From positions 45,636 to 109,635 of the forward strand of contig NZ_JARKMZ010000032.1 in the NCBI RefSeq assembly GCF_029360775.1: DNA of 64,000 nucleotides. Reading direction: 5' to 3'. The stretch's first letter is position 1. Each line of letters opens with the position of its first letter. The position numbers and the translations under genes are program-made. The DNA is from Daejeonella sp. H1SJ63 (GTDB lineage Bacteria > Bacteroidota > Bacteroidia > Sphingobacteriales > Sphingobacteriaceae). Under the pieces are notes generated by a model. The model had not been told where the DNA came from. It worked only from the letters and a program-made list of their open reading frames with translations, and did not search any database. Positions 28,394 to 37,900 of the stretch are shown here, one piece after another.

Positions 28394-28500
28394 GTTACCT
28401 GTTACCAGTTGGCTGTTGTCAAATAGCCCTGACAAATTATAAACTGAATTGACAACGTATAACTTAAAACTTACAACGTATAACTTACAACGTATAACTA
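28394..28500. repeat. Heptad-periodic intergenic repeat tract, copy 1
   Basis: Two parts in the spacer between convergent genes. First GTTACCT GTTACCA GTTGGCT GTTGTCA (28394-28421), a 7-bp period. Then ACAACGTATAACTT at 28452, 28473 and 28487 (third copy ends in A), itself built on 7-bp steps with one extra heptad between copies 1 and 2. The last copy runs into the stop codon of the leftward gene. A related tract occurs at 48786-48890. Confidence 0.7.
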
Positions 28501-29400
28501 ATTCCCCCTCATCTTTTTAGGATCATTGAAATTATCATCCTGATCAGTGGGGGCATTTTTTAATTCCAGATCCTGTACAAATTTCCATCTTCCATTGCTA
28601 AGCTTGAATCCGTCATAAGAGAAATCAGGACCATAGAGCTCATATTTGCCTTTTAATTTGGGATCCGGAGGAGCAAGGTGGTCGAATACAATGGTTCCGA
28701 TAGAGGGTTCAAAGTTCAATAGCATTGATGCTTTTCGGTCGTATTCAAATACGATACGTTTTTTGCCGGCATTATCCTTGTCGCCATCAAATACAGGCAT
28801 GCCAAAATATGCTTTTCCGTCCCTGAAGTAGAGTATTTCAATTACTTTTTTTGTTGATTTTATGGTATTTCCTTTCCAGCCTAACAGCAAATAATAAGGG
28901 GTCAGTACATTACTGCTTACAGAAATAATTTTGTAATACTGGGCACCGAACCATTTGTCATTCGTAGTTACAGTATCCTGTGGATTTTTTATGGCGGGAG
29001 TATAATCTACAAGAGGGAACATTTCAAGCTTTCCGGCGGCATTATTCATTTGAATAGTTCCATAATAACGATAGCTGCCATCATTATTCATAACATGCCA
29101 GCTGAAAATTCTGAAACGTTTATCAGGAGCGGTTTGTATAGAAACAGTTTTGAGCGAATCAAATGGGAAATTAAATGAATAGGGTGTTTTAAGGGTATTT
29201 ACGAGCGTCTTTATAAAGGTATAGGAAGCATTGTAACGCTGAGGTTCTATACTGTCGTTGATCATGATAAAGCTCAATCGCTGAAGACTATCCTGCATTG
29301 AAAACAGAGGCTGAAGGCTCTTATTGTTGTCTGAATGCTGCGCTTCGCTTTTACCCGGGATCAGATTTAAAACAAACAGAAATAATATTAAACGTTTCAT
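28498..29400 (-). CDS. Exported protein of unknown function
   Basis: A 300-residue protein with a Sec signal peptide (MKRLILFLFVLNLIPGKSEA, likely cut before Gln21). The mature part is rich in beta-strand-like and aromatic stretches (for example FRIFSWHVMNNDGSYRYYG, about residues 96-114) and has no recognisable catalytic motif. I do not recognise a named family, though the style is that of conserved periplasmic proteins of Sphingobacteria. It begins six bases after the thiolase stop, so the two are probably in one transcript; a metabolic link is not evident. The C-terminus ends within a heptad-periodic repeat tract. Confidence 0.7.
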   Translation of the reverse strand: MKRLILFLFVLNLIPGKSEAQHSDNNKSLQPLFSMQDSLQRLSFIMINDSIEPQRYNASYTFIKTLVNTLKTPYSFNFPFDSLKTVSIQTAPDKRFRIFSWHVMNNDGSYRYYGTIQMNNAAGKLEMFPLVDYTPAIKNPQDTVTTNDKWFGAQYYKIISVSSNVLTPYYLLLGWKGNTIKSTKKVIEILYFRDGKAYFGMPVFDGDKDNAGKKRIVFEYDRKASMLLNFEPSIGTIVFDHLAPPDPKLKGKYELYGPDFSYDGFKLSNGRWKFVQDLELKNAPTDQDDNFNDPKKMRGN

Positions 29401-29406
29401 TGATAA

Positions 29407-30585
29407 TTATTGCAGATTTTCAAGAACGATTGCACTGGCTCCGCCGCCACCATTACAAATTGCAGCGACACCGATTTTTCCATTGTTCTGTTTCAGAACA
29501 TTTAACAGGCTTGTTACTATTCTCGCACCTGAAGCCCCCAGTGGATGTCCCATTGAAACAGCTCCTCCATTGGTATTAACTCTTTCCGGATTTAAGTTAA
29601 GGATTCTGTTATTGGCTATAGAAACAACAGAAAAAGCTTCATTTATTTCATAATAATCAATATTCTCAGGCTTTAATCCTGCTTTTTGAAGAGCCAGAGG
29701 AATAGCTTTTGCCGGACTGGTAGTAAACCATTCAGGGGCCTGCTGCGCATCTGCATAAGATAGGATTCTGGCAAGTGGCTTAAGATTTAATTCTTCTGCT
29801 TTTGATTTGCTCATTAATACCAGTGCTGCAGCTCCGTCATTCAGGGTAGACGCATTAGCAGCAGTGACAGTTCCGTCTTTTTTGAAAACGGTTTTAAGAG
29901 CAGGGATTTTGTCAAAATTAACGGAATGAATTTCCTCATCAGTATCAATTAAATTGATTTCGCCTTTTCTGTCTTTGATCTCAACTGCTGCTATTTCAGT
30001 TTTAAACCGACCTGCTGATTGTGCTTTCTGAGATCTTTTGTATGATTCAATAGCATATGCATCCTGATCTTCGCGACTGATATTACATTCTGCGGCACAT
30101 AATTCAGCAGCTGATCCCATGTGGTAATTATTGTAAACATCCCAAAGTCCGTCTTTAACTAATCCGTCAATTAATTGCCCATCTCCCAGACGATACCCAT
30201 TTCTTGCTTTATCAAGATAATAGGGGACATTACTCATGCTTTCCATCCCTCCGGCAATCACGATGTCATTATCACCGATCATAATACTTTGAGTAGCCAG
30301 CATAATGGCTTTAGTCCCTGATGCACAGACTTTGTTAATGGTAGTTGCAGGAATATCCGGTAACCCGGCAAATTTTGCAGCCTGCGTTGCAGGTGCCTGT
30401 CCGAGGTTTGCAGATAATACATTACCCATATACACTTCCTGAACCTGTTCAGGTTTAATTCCTGCCCGTTCAACTGCTGCTTTTATAGCTACTGCCCCCA
30501 GCTGACTGGCCGAAAGTGATGAAAGCACACCTCCAAAACTGCCAATAGGGGTTCTTGCTGCAGATATAATATAAACTTCGTTCAT
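29407..30585 (-). CDS. Acetyl-CoA C-acetyltransferase (thiolase)
   Basis: A 392-residue thiolase that condenses two acetyl-CoA to acetoacetyl-CoA or does the reverse cleavage. The nucleophilic Cys87 is in NKVCASGTKA, the catalytic histidine in AVSMGHPLGASGARI (about residues 341-355), and the second cysteine in AICNGGGGASAIVLE near the end. Family-typical start is NEVYIISAARTPIGSFGG, so the ATG at 30585 is used; an upstream in-frame ATG at 30615 would add ten basic residues foreign to the family. It is followed closely by an unknown exported-protein gene. It may act in fatty-acid degradation or ketone metabolism. Confidence 0.93.
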   Translation of the reverse strand: MNEVYIISAARTPIGSFGGVLSSLSASQLGAVAIKAAVERAGIKPEQVQEVYMGNVLSANLGQAPATQAAKFAGLPDIPATTINKVCASGTKAIMLATQSIMIGDNDIVIAGGMESMSNVPYYLDKARNGYRLGDGQLIDGLVKDGLWDVYNNYHMGSAAELCAAECNISREDQDAYAIESYKRSQKAQSAGRFKTEIAAVEIKDRKGEINLIDTDEEIHSVNFDKIPALKTVFKKDGTVTAANASTLNDGAAALVLMSKSKAEELNLKPLARILSYADAQQAPEWFTTSPAKAIPLALQKAGLKPENIDYYEINEAFSVVSIANNRILNLNPERVNTNGGAVSMGHPLGASGARIVTSLLNVLKQNNGKIGVAAICNGGGGASAIVLENLQ

Positions 30586-30783
30586 TTTTCTTATTCTATG
30601 AGTAAGTATTCGCAAGTTAAGAATTTGGGTGTAACACCTGGGTTAATAAACGTTATTTTGAAGGATTTGTTACCGGTAAGATATCTTTAAAGATACCTGC
30701 TTAATTACCTGAATCTGTTTAAATGTTAAATTATTTATATAAACTATTACTTTAAATGTTTTGTATAAAATATTTATTTATTT

Positions 30784-31818
30784 TTATTTATGATTTAATT
30801 TTTCAAGTCTTGATACCCCGTTAAATCCGATTACCGAATCCGGTAGGCTGCTAAGGTCAATCTCTATATTACTTTGGGGTACAAAGGTTCTGTACCTGAA
30901 TTGATCAGCTCTTTTCAGAGGCACATCTATCAGAGTATATGACTTTCTTGGCGGAGTATCGTTACCGATAAGTTTTCTTGGACCGTCGCCGATGGCTCCG
31001 GCATTCAGAAAGCGGATGCCTTCTTTTTCGGCAGGGTAATAAGCATGCTGATGTCCGCTGATATAGAGGTCGAGGCCATTGGCTTTAAAAAATTTCAAAG
31101 CGGCTTCCGGGTCAGAATTTACTTCTCCGGCTTTATTTTTACTTTCTGTAATGGCATAAAGTGGCAGATGCCCGGTAAGTATTCTTAATTTTGCTTTCCG
31201 AGCTGTTTTAGCATTAAGCTGCATTTTCATCCAGTCGAATACCTCCGGACTGATCTGAGCCCCTGCAGCATCCCAACTCATAAAAAATACTTTATCTTTA
31301 ATATAGCTATAATAAAACGGGTAATGGGTAGAATCAACAAAGCTTAGTCCTGTTGATTCTGCATTGTCAATCCAGAATTTCCGGCTTAATTTCCGATCCT
31401 TAATATAAGATGGAGAGGCATCGTGATTCCCAACTGTAAAACCAAAGGGGATCTTTAAATTTTGGATCGGATCCAATACGGTTGATTTGAAAGCAGCCCA
31501 CATGGCATTGATATTTTCCTCAGTGAGTGTCGCTTTTTGTCCTGCAACCATATCACCTCCGCACACAATAATGTCAGGTTTTATTGATGACAGATCCTTG
31601 ATGAGTGCTTTAACATCATTACTGTAGGTAGTAGAGCCGTAGCTGGAATTAAGGTCAGAGATGACGCATATTCTGAGGGTTTTGTGCTTCTTCTCAGGTA
31701 TCCCTGACGGGTCTTTGGGCCGGTGATTGTATGATTGGCCGTTGCCTGTGCTAATAAAAGAACTGAACAATAAAAAAAGGGACAGAACCGCCGGTATGGC
31801 TGATAATCTTAGTTTCAT
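30784..31818 (-). CDS. Exported metallophosphoesterase
   Basis: A 344-residue calcineurin-like phosphoesterase with a signal peptide (MKLRLSAIPAVLSLFLLFSS, cut near residue 28). Metal-binding motifs are in order: D-x-N in VISDLNSSYG (a variant of the usual D-x-H, about residues 53-62), GGDMV (about 88-92), GNHDAS (about 131-136), and late histidines in LTGHLP and SGHQHAYY (about 225 and 266). The replacement of the first-motif histidine by Asn is notable. The target could be a nucleotide, phospholipid or phosphoprotein. It is divergent from another metallophosphoesterase gene. A TAGCTTTG box precedes it. Confidence 0.85.
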   Translation of the reverse strand: MKLRLSAIPAVLSLFLLFSSFISTGNGQSYNHRPKDPSGIPEKKHKTLRICVISDLNSSYGSTTYSNDVKALIKDLSSIKPDIIVCGGDMVAGQKATLTEENINAMWAAFKSTVLDPIQNLKIPFGFTVGNHDASPSYIKDRKLSRKFWIDNAESTGLSFVDSTHYPFYYSYIKDKVFFMSWDAAGAQISPEVFDWMKMQLNAKTARKAKLRILTGHLPLYAITESKNKAGEVNSDPEAALKFFKANGLDLYISGHQHAYYPAEKEGIRFLNAGAIGDGPRKLIGNDTPPRKSYTLIDVPLKRADQFRYRTFVPQSNIEIDLSSLPDSVIGFNGVSRLEKLNHK

Positions 31819-31840
31819 CGATACAATCTTAGTTGGAGTT

Positions 31841-31848
31841 CAAAGCTA
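31841..31848 (-). promoter_or_regulatory. Candidate -7 promoter element of the leftward metallophosphoesterase gene
   Basis: TAGCTTTG on the minus strand, a perfect TAnnTTTG match, 22 bases upstream of the ATG at 31818. Confidence 0.4.
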
Positions 31849-31928
31849 ATTAATTTATGAGGATTGATTTAACAATATGATGATGTAATTATGTTGCCGA
31901 AATCAGTTCTGTTGAGGATATTTACTGC

Positions 31929-32780
31929 ATGATGAAAAGATATTACATCCTCAGTGGTTTTGTATTAGCTGCTTTTTTATTTCTGGCAGGCTGTGCATCC
32001 AGGCCATTTACTTTTTTCCAGATGGCGGATACCCAATTCGGGTTTTTTAATGCCAACAAGGAGTTTAGCCGTGAAACAAAGAACTTTGAGGCGGCAATTA
32101 CAGCCACAAACAGGCTCAAACCAGCATTCGTGGTTGTTTGCGGAGACCTGGTGAATAAACCTGCAGACTTGCCACAGATCACAGAGTATAAGCGGATAGC
32201 AGCCATGCTTGATCCTTCTATCAAATTATATAGTGTTTCAGGAAATCATGATGTTGAGAATATACCAACTCCTGCAAGTCTTGCCGCGTATAAACAGCAT
32301 TTTGGTGCAGACCGTTATACCTTTCGGTCGGGCAATATTTTTGGGATTGTATTGAACTCTTCATTGATTAAAGATCCTTCTCTTGCACCGGAAGAAGCAG
32401 CGGCACAGGATGTATGGTTGAATTCGGTTCTTGAAAAAGCAAAAAAATCAAGTGCCAGACACATCATGGTATTTGTGCATCATTCCTTCTTTTTATCAGA
32501 TCCAAATGAGCCTGATCAATATTTTAATATCAATACAGAAAGAAGAAAATATTATCTGAATCTTTTTGAAAAATATGGTGTTAAACAGGTTTTTGCCGGG
32601 CATTATCACAGAAATGCTTATGGTAAGGCAGGGCAACTTGAAATGATTACTACAGGGCCAGTTGGGCGGCCTTTGGGGGCCGACAGTTCAGGGTTCAGGA
32701 TAGTTAATATCAAAGGGAATATTGTGGGGCACAGGTATTATGCTCTCGATTCACTCCCGAACCGGATAAAAATTAAATAG
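31929..32780 (+). CDS. Metallophosphoesterase lipoprotein
   Basis: A 283-residue calcineurin-like phosphoesterase. The lipobox is LAGC (Cys about residue 22), so the protein is lipid-anchored. Metal motifs: MADTQFG at about residues 32-38 (Gln in place of the usual His), CGDLVNKP (about 73-80), GNHDVENIP (about 105-113), VFVHHSFF (about 183-190) and AGHYHRNAYG (about 221-230). The layout resembles purple-acid/calcineurin-type phosphodiesterases annotated for human CSTP1-like proteins. It sits divergently, 110 bases from a second exported phosphoesterase, suggesting a phosphate or nucleotide scavenging locus. Confidence 0.85.
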   Translation: MMKRYYILSGFVLAAFLFLAGCASRPFTFFQMADTQFGFFNANKEFSRETKNFEAAITATNRLKPAFVVVCGDLVNKPADLPQITEYKRIAAMLDPSIKLYSVSGNHDVENIPTPASLAAYKQHFGADRYTFRSGNIFGIVLNSSLIKDPSLAPEEAAAQDVWLNSVLEKAKKSSARHIMVFVHHSFFLSDPNEPDQYFNINTERRKYYLNLFEKYGVKQVFAGHYHRNAYGKAGQLEMITTGPVGRPLGADSSGFRIVNIKGNIVGHRYYALDSLPNRIKIK

Positions 32781-32870
32781 TAAAACCGTTAATTGATTAT
32801 AATAAAGGGGTTTTATTTCCCTTTAACGAAATTTATTTCTTAAAAATATTTCGGCTGCAACTTATTTGAA

Positions 32871-33044
32871 TTGGTCAATTTGATTACCATCATTTTGTTT
32901 TACAGTATTCCCGCCCATCTGACTACAGACAAGTTTAATGAGGGTGTTTTATCCTTTGTCATCATAATATCGGGGCTTATTATGATGCTGGGAATTTTGA
33001 TGTCAAAGAAAAAGTTCAACCTAGAGAATGAACTGGCTCCCTGA
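32871..33044 (+). CDS. Possible small membrane protein or gene remnant
   Basis: A 57-codon frame with no ATG near its 5' end; the first candidate start is TTG at 32871. It encodes a hydrophobic N-terminus (LITIILFYSIPA), a short polar loop (HLTTDKFNEGV) and one strong membrane helix (SFVIIISGLIMMLGILMS) ending in a basic/polar tail (KKKFNLENELAP). The membrane pattern with positive charges after it is protein-like, but the lack of a normal start suggests either a TTG-started small protein or the tail of a decayed gene. It is the main content of the 325-base spacer 32781-33104. Confidence 0.35.
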   Translation: MVNLITIILFYSIPAHLTTDKFNEGVLSFVIIISGLIMMLGILMSKKKFNLENELAP

Positions 33045-33104
33045 ATGCTGAGTTTCTGTTATAAAGGTTTGTGAGTGATTAATAACCTGCCGGTCAGGAT
33101 AACA

Positions 33105-33563
33105 CTATGCAATTAATCTTTTTAATGCTGTCATGCAACCCAGATGCAATCCTTCATGGAATATTAAAAAGTCCATGGCATCTTCAAAAGAGGAGATTTC
33201 AACATCAAATCGTGTAGTCCAGTTTGGATATTCCTGAAATATTCCTTTCTGGAAATCGTCTTCCAGGTAATCAATAGATGAGATTAGTAATGATTTTATA
33301 TTCTCAATTTCCTCACTTTCGAGTTCTCTTTCAGGTTTTGATCCCATTTTATAAGAATCGAAAAAAGTCTGGTCAATCCTTAGATTATGCCCACCCCGAA
33401 GGTATAGTATGCCTTCCTGAGCAGCAATCAGGTGTCCCAGATTCCAGATGATGTTATTATTAAATCCTGCAGGGATTTTGTTTAATTGGTCCTGACTCAG
33501 ACTATTAACGAGGTCAAGCATTTTTAGTCTGGTTTTTCTTACGGCATTAATCTGTTTATTCAT
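33105..33563 (-). CDS. DinB-like (DinB_2) family protein
   Basis: A 152-residue protein of the DinB/YfiT four-helix bundle superfamily, which often binds a divalent metal through three histidines. Candidate ligands are the His in IIWNLGHLIAAQEG (about residue 44) and the two in FHEGLHLGC (about 135 and 139), in the usual positions. Members act as thiol-dependent transferases (bacillithiol, mycothiol) or are of unknown role. Full length for the family. No operon partner; it lies between a small membrane frame and a decayed transporter gene. Confidence 0.85.
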   Translation of the reverse strand: MNKQINAVRKTRLKMLDLVNSLSQDQLNKIPAGFNNNIIWNLGHLIAAQEGILYLRGGHNLRIDQTFFDSYKMGSKPERELESEEIENIKSLLISSIDYLEDDFQKGIFQEYPNWTTRFDVEISSFEDAMDFLIFHEGLHLGCMTALKRLIA

Positions 33564-33659
33564 TATAAAGTTTAAAAACGTGAAATTAAGGATAGTTTGT
33601 AATTTTAAAGAATTAACAGAAAAGTATAATGTTTGGGCTATTTTCAGACTATGTCATTA

Positions 33660-34084
33660 AAGTCAGAGATTCAACACATAATTGGTGAGTGATTCAAAAT
33701 ATGATGCGGTTGCAGTAGGATACTGCCTCAGCTTTGGGACTTGATAAGAACATCTATGTCAATCTGTTAAGTCCATTAGTTGAGAAATGGCCTAAACTGA
33801 TATCAGATATACTGGGTCCTTTACGCATTCCGGATCATCCTTTGGATTTTTGCCGCCTCATTTGCATTTTCCTCCCTTATAAGCCCCGAAACCACGGGTC
33901 TTGTTAAGGGAACCTTAAAAACCTCCAGGGTTTATGGTTTGGGCTTGCATTCACCAGTATCGGACTGGAGACAAACTTTGCAGATCTTTTTAATAAACGG
34001 AGTAAGAAACCTTTTTACGCTTTTTTGATCGCTCAAGGATTCAATATAATTGTAACCTTGATTATTGCTTTGATTCTTTTTTGA
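33660..34084 (+). pseudogene. Remnant of a YeiH/UPF0324-type putative sulfate exporter
   Basis: The 3' end of a membrane-protein gene survives in two frames. 33843-33932 reads WIFAASFAFSSLISPETTGL then VKGTLKTSRV. A one-base loss near 33933 shifts to the next frame, 33935-34084, reading WFGLAFTSIGLETNFADLFN, then KRSKKPFYAFLIAQGFNIIV, then TLIIALILF and stop. This matches the conserved C-terminus of the YeiH family. Upstream (33660-33842) only broken fragments are open, and no intact N-terminal part is present. The last 23 bases overlap the end of the convergent PorP/SprF gene. It fills the 499-base gap between the DinB-like and PorP genes. Confidence 0.7.
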
Positions 34085-34970
34085 GTTTAAATTTATAAGC
34101 CAGCATAATTTCGTGACTTCCTGAATTGAATTCGATCAACTTGGTTATGCTCCGGTCATAAGAATATCCCATACTGATCTGTGGTGTAATATTTACTTGC
34201 AGTAATACTCCGATTGCTTCACTGATGCGGTATTGCAAACCTACTGAGAATTGATTTTTTATCCACATATTCGCGTTCAGATCTAATCTTACCGGAGAGC
34301 CCTGCATGCCCCTTAGCAGAAAGGAGGGGCTGAGTTTAAAATCCTCACTCAGTTGGAATTCATATCCGGAAGTCAGGAAAATGTTTAAGTGTTGTCTTGA
34401 AACCAGCCCATCAGAGGTTTCATCATAATCAGTCCTGAGCCTGTTTCTTAAAAGATGTGGAACTGAGAAGCCAACATAAAATTTTTCAGTATTATAGTAG
34501 GCTCCGGTTCCAAAATTCAGGAACACTTCATTTATGTTTTGAGAAAATGCCTGATCCTGCCCCTGAGACCCCAAATTAACTGAATTCAGATCAGCTTTAA
34601 TATGCGATGCTCCACCCTGTAAGCCAAACGCCAGGGTGGATGCAGAGAAATTTATACGATAGGAATAACTCAAAAATGCACCATTAAGATTTGTTATTCC
34701 CATTTGATAATTGAATGCCTGAATACCCAAACCGATCTTCTTATTTCGCAATGGACCATCGTAAGATACTGTTTTGGTTACAGGGGCGCCTTTTATCCCG
34801 ACCCATTGAGTACGAAACAAAGCAGAGGCGCTGCTGATACCACGGCTCCCTGCATAAGCAGGATTAATTGCCAGTTTGTTGAACAGATACTGCGAATACA
34901 TGGCATCCTGCTGACCGAATACACCCAATTGGCACAGTATTACAGAAAAAAGAAATATAATTCTTTTCAT
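34062..34970 (-). CDS. PorP/SprF family type IX secretion system membrane protein
   Basis: A 302-residue outer-membrane beta-barrel protein. It has a signal peptide (MKRIIFLFSVILCQLGVFG, cut before QQDAMYSQYLFN), and QDAMYSQYLFNKLAINPAYA (about residues 21-40) is the hallmark N-terminus of the PorP/SprF family. Alternating barrel strands end at about residue 300. SprF-type proteins help type IX secretion export particular surface adhesins encoded next to them. Here it follows the giant adhesin gene by only ten bases, so it is almost certainly its dedicated helper. The C-terminal codons overlap the decayed YeiH-type gene on the other strand. Confidence 0.93.
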   Translation of the reverse strand: MKRIIFLFSVILCQLGVFGQQDAMYSQYLFNKLAINPAYAGSRGISSASALFRTQWVGIKGAPVTKTVSYDGPLRNKKIGLGIQAFNYQMGITNLNGAFLSYSYRINFSASTLAFGLQGGASHIKADLNSVNLGSQGQDQAFSQNINEVFLNFGTGAYYNTEKFYVGFSVPHLLRNRLRTDYDETSDGLVSRQHLNIFLTSGYEFQLSEDFKLSPSFLLRGMQGSPVRLDLNANMWIKNQFSVGLQYRISEAIGVLLQVNITPQISMGYSYDRSITKLIEFNSGSHEIMLAYKFKLKKESKQ

Positions 34971-34980
34971 ATTGCTGTTC

Positions 34981-37900
34981 CTATCGGGTTATAGTAATAA
35001 ATGAAGCATAATTTTCATTATTGTTTCTTTTGCTAACGATATAGTAATATGTTCCGTTAGGAATTTCCTTTCCCGAATAGTTTCTCTGATTACTTAATCC
35101 TGCCCAGTCATTTTTATAATTTGTGTTTTTATAAACCAGGGCTCCCAGTGAATTAAACACCTGAAGGCTGATTTGTTCATTATCTAAATTCTCTATTACA
35201 AATTGATCATTAACTCCATCACCATTAGGTGAAAATCCTTCCGGAATACGTACGGTTACTTTCTCCAGCATTACTATTGTGGCGTTGCTTTCATCCGGAA
35301 TGCCATTGTTATCGGGATCCGGATTAGATCCAGTTGTTGAAATATCCTCTGCTGGCTTCCCATCCGGATCGCTTGCACTTGCTTTTGCAGAATTATAATA
35401 CGGACCCATGATGTTATCATACGGAGTTACTTTAATGGTAAATTGAATTGTATCAGTCTCACCGGCTTGCAGAGTATTTCCTGATTTCAAAAGATTATTA
35501 TTAACTCTACCATCATAGGCTGAACTTGGTACGAGAATTCCTTTCGATGTGGAAGGAATACCCTGTATAGTGAATTTAGTAGGAAAAGGAAAGCTAATTG
35601 TCAGATCATCAGTGACCTGTAAATTCTTTAGTGGTAAGTTTCCATAATTCCTTACTGTTATTTTATAAGTTAAGATATTGCTATTAAACCCATCTAACTG
35701 CCTCATTGGGGTAGATACTGTTTTTGCTATCCCTAATAACTGACTTCCGGTTACAATGATGGTAACAGTACCTGTATCACAAAAATTTGGAAATTCATTA
35801 TCACAAGAACTATAGGTAAAGCTATCCCTGCCTGTAAAATTACCCGAAGGTGTATAGGTAAATCCGCCATCAGAATTCAGGATAAGTGTACCATTAGCAG
35901 GCGAGCTGACAACAGTGGCTGTAAGCGTGTTATTATCCGGATCAATATCATTCTTCAGTAGTCCTCCCGAACCTGAAATAAACAATGGAGTGTTCTTTAC
36001 TGTTGTATAGCTATCATCGGAAGCTACCGGAGAGCGATTTATGATGTTAAGAGTTATTTTAACACTATTACTGTATACCATGGGGCAAATGCCTGAGCTT
36101 ACCCCTCTTCTGAAAAAGGTGCTTTGTGTAAGCATAGGCGGGCTATAGTTCTGTTCGGAATTGATTCCTGCAGCGGGTACAAACCCTGAGGTGTCACTTA
36201 AAGTACTGCTTTCCCAGAGATATACTTTCTGAGTATCTCCGCCTTCAGGCACCGTACCGGTTAACTTTTCAGGTTTATTATCCGATGTAATTGTTTGTTC
36301 CCCGGATATTATATTATTCACCAAAGGCTGTATAATAGTGATAATTATTGTATTGCTGAGATAAACACAGTTTCCGGAAATTACCTCACGCCTGAATTCG
36401 GTAGTCTTTGTAAGTACTCCGGGATTATAATCTTTTGAGGTTGCCCCGCTGATTGGCAGGCAAGGGCCATCTTCTGTAGCAAACTTCCACTGATAGGTAT
36501 AGTTTCCACCTCCACCATCCGGAGTGCTGCCAGTGATCAATCCCGGCTCAGCACTCTGGCAGAAAGTTAATATGGAAGGTGCATTGATCAGATTATGGCT
36601 TATGGCAGGCGCGACTGTGATCGTAACAGTATTACTTGCTATGGGAGCAGAATTGTAACCCTGCGAGCTTACTAATCTTTTATACCATGTGGTCTGACTT
36701 AAGTTGCCCGGTGCATAATCAATACCTGTAGCTTCTTCAATATCGTAAAAACCGGTGCTTGAGCTTAAGGTTGATTTTTGCCATTGATAGGTGTAAATAC
36801 CGCTTCCTCCGGTAGCCGCTGACGTTTGAATCAGTGGAGCTGTTATTCCTTCACATATAAGCTGATCGCTGCCAATACTTCCTGCTGTAAGCGGAATAGT
36901 TTCAATACTTACTGTTACCAGATAATTCAGGGTGGATGCATCTGCTGCAGTAACCGTATAAGTTACCGGGCTGCTGAAATTATTGGCTGTTGTTCCGCTG
37001 GTCTGTGTTACTCCGCCTACCCTGACAGATGCGCCTGTGGTAGTAAAACTTGCTACCAGCGCTGTAAGATTTGTGCCATAAGGCAGGGTCACGGCAATGG
37101 TTTTTGCACTTTCATTTACTGTACCGTTGCCGAGTATAGTAAAAGCGGTGATCGATTTGGCAGGATTTTTTGCCATATTTACCGATACCACATAGGCTTG
37201 GGTTGAAGCATCAGCTGCAGTAACTGTATAGATCAGCAGGTTGCTGAAGTTGTTGGCAGTTTTGCCACTGATTTGCGTTACCTCACCGACTTTAACGGAT
37301 ACCCCTGTCGTACTAAAAGTTGCCACCAGAGCTTTGGGGTCAGTGCCAAATGGCACTGTAACAGTAATCGTTTTTGCATTCTCATTGATTGTTCCTGTCC
37401 CCAGTATGGTAAAAGCTGTGATTGCTTTCGCATTACTAGCCGTAAGGCTAACCGTAACTACATAATCCTGGGTAGTGCCATCAGCTGCTGTAACGGTATA
37501 GGTTACAGGGCTATTAAAGTTATTAACTGTTGTTCCGCTGATCTGTGTTAGTCCGCCCACTTTGACGGATGCACCTGTAATCGTAAAACTTGCAGCCAAA
37601 GCAGTCAGGTCAGAACCGTAGGGTAGGTTCACAGCGATGGTCTTATTACTTTCATTTACCGTACCGTTACCAAGTATTGTAAATACAGTGATTGCCTTAG
37701 CAGGATTAGCGGCTGTATTTACCCTTATGGAATAGTTTTGAGTGGTGCCGTCAGCGGCTAATACAGTATAAATTACAGGATTACTAAAGTTATTGATGCT
37801 TGTCCCGCTGATCTGTATTACCCCACCCACTTTAACGGATGCACCTGTGCTTGTAAAAATTGCTGTCAATGCAGTCAGATCGGTACCGTAAGGCAGGGTC

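Noticed and set aside
28452..28500. Short tandem repeats as a possible CRISPR array
   Set aside because: Units are 7 or 14 bp with no unique spacers of 25-40 bp and no cas genes nearby.
32781..32860. Possible terminator after the phosphoesterase lipoprotein (AAAACC..GGTTTT and AAAGGG..CCCTTT)
   Set aside because: Stems are only 6 bp with long or overlapping loops and no clean T tract.
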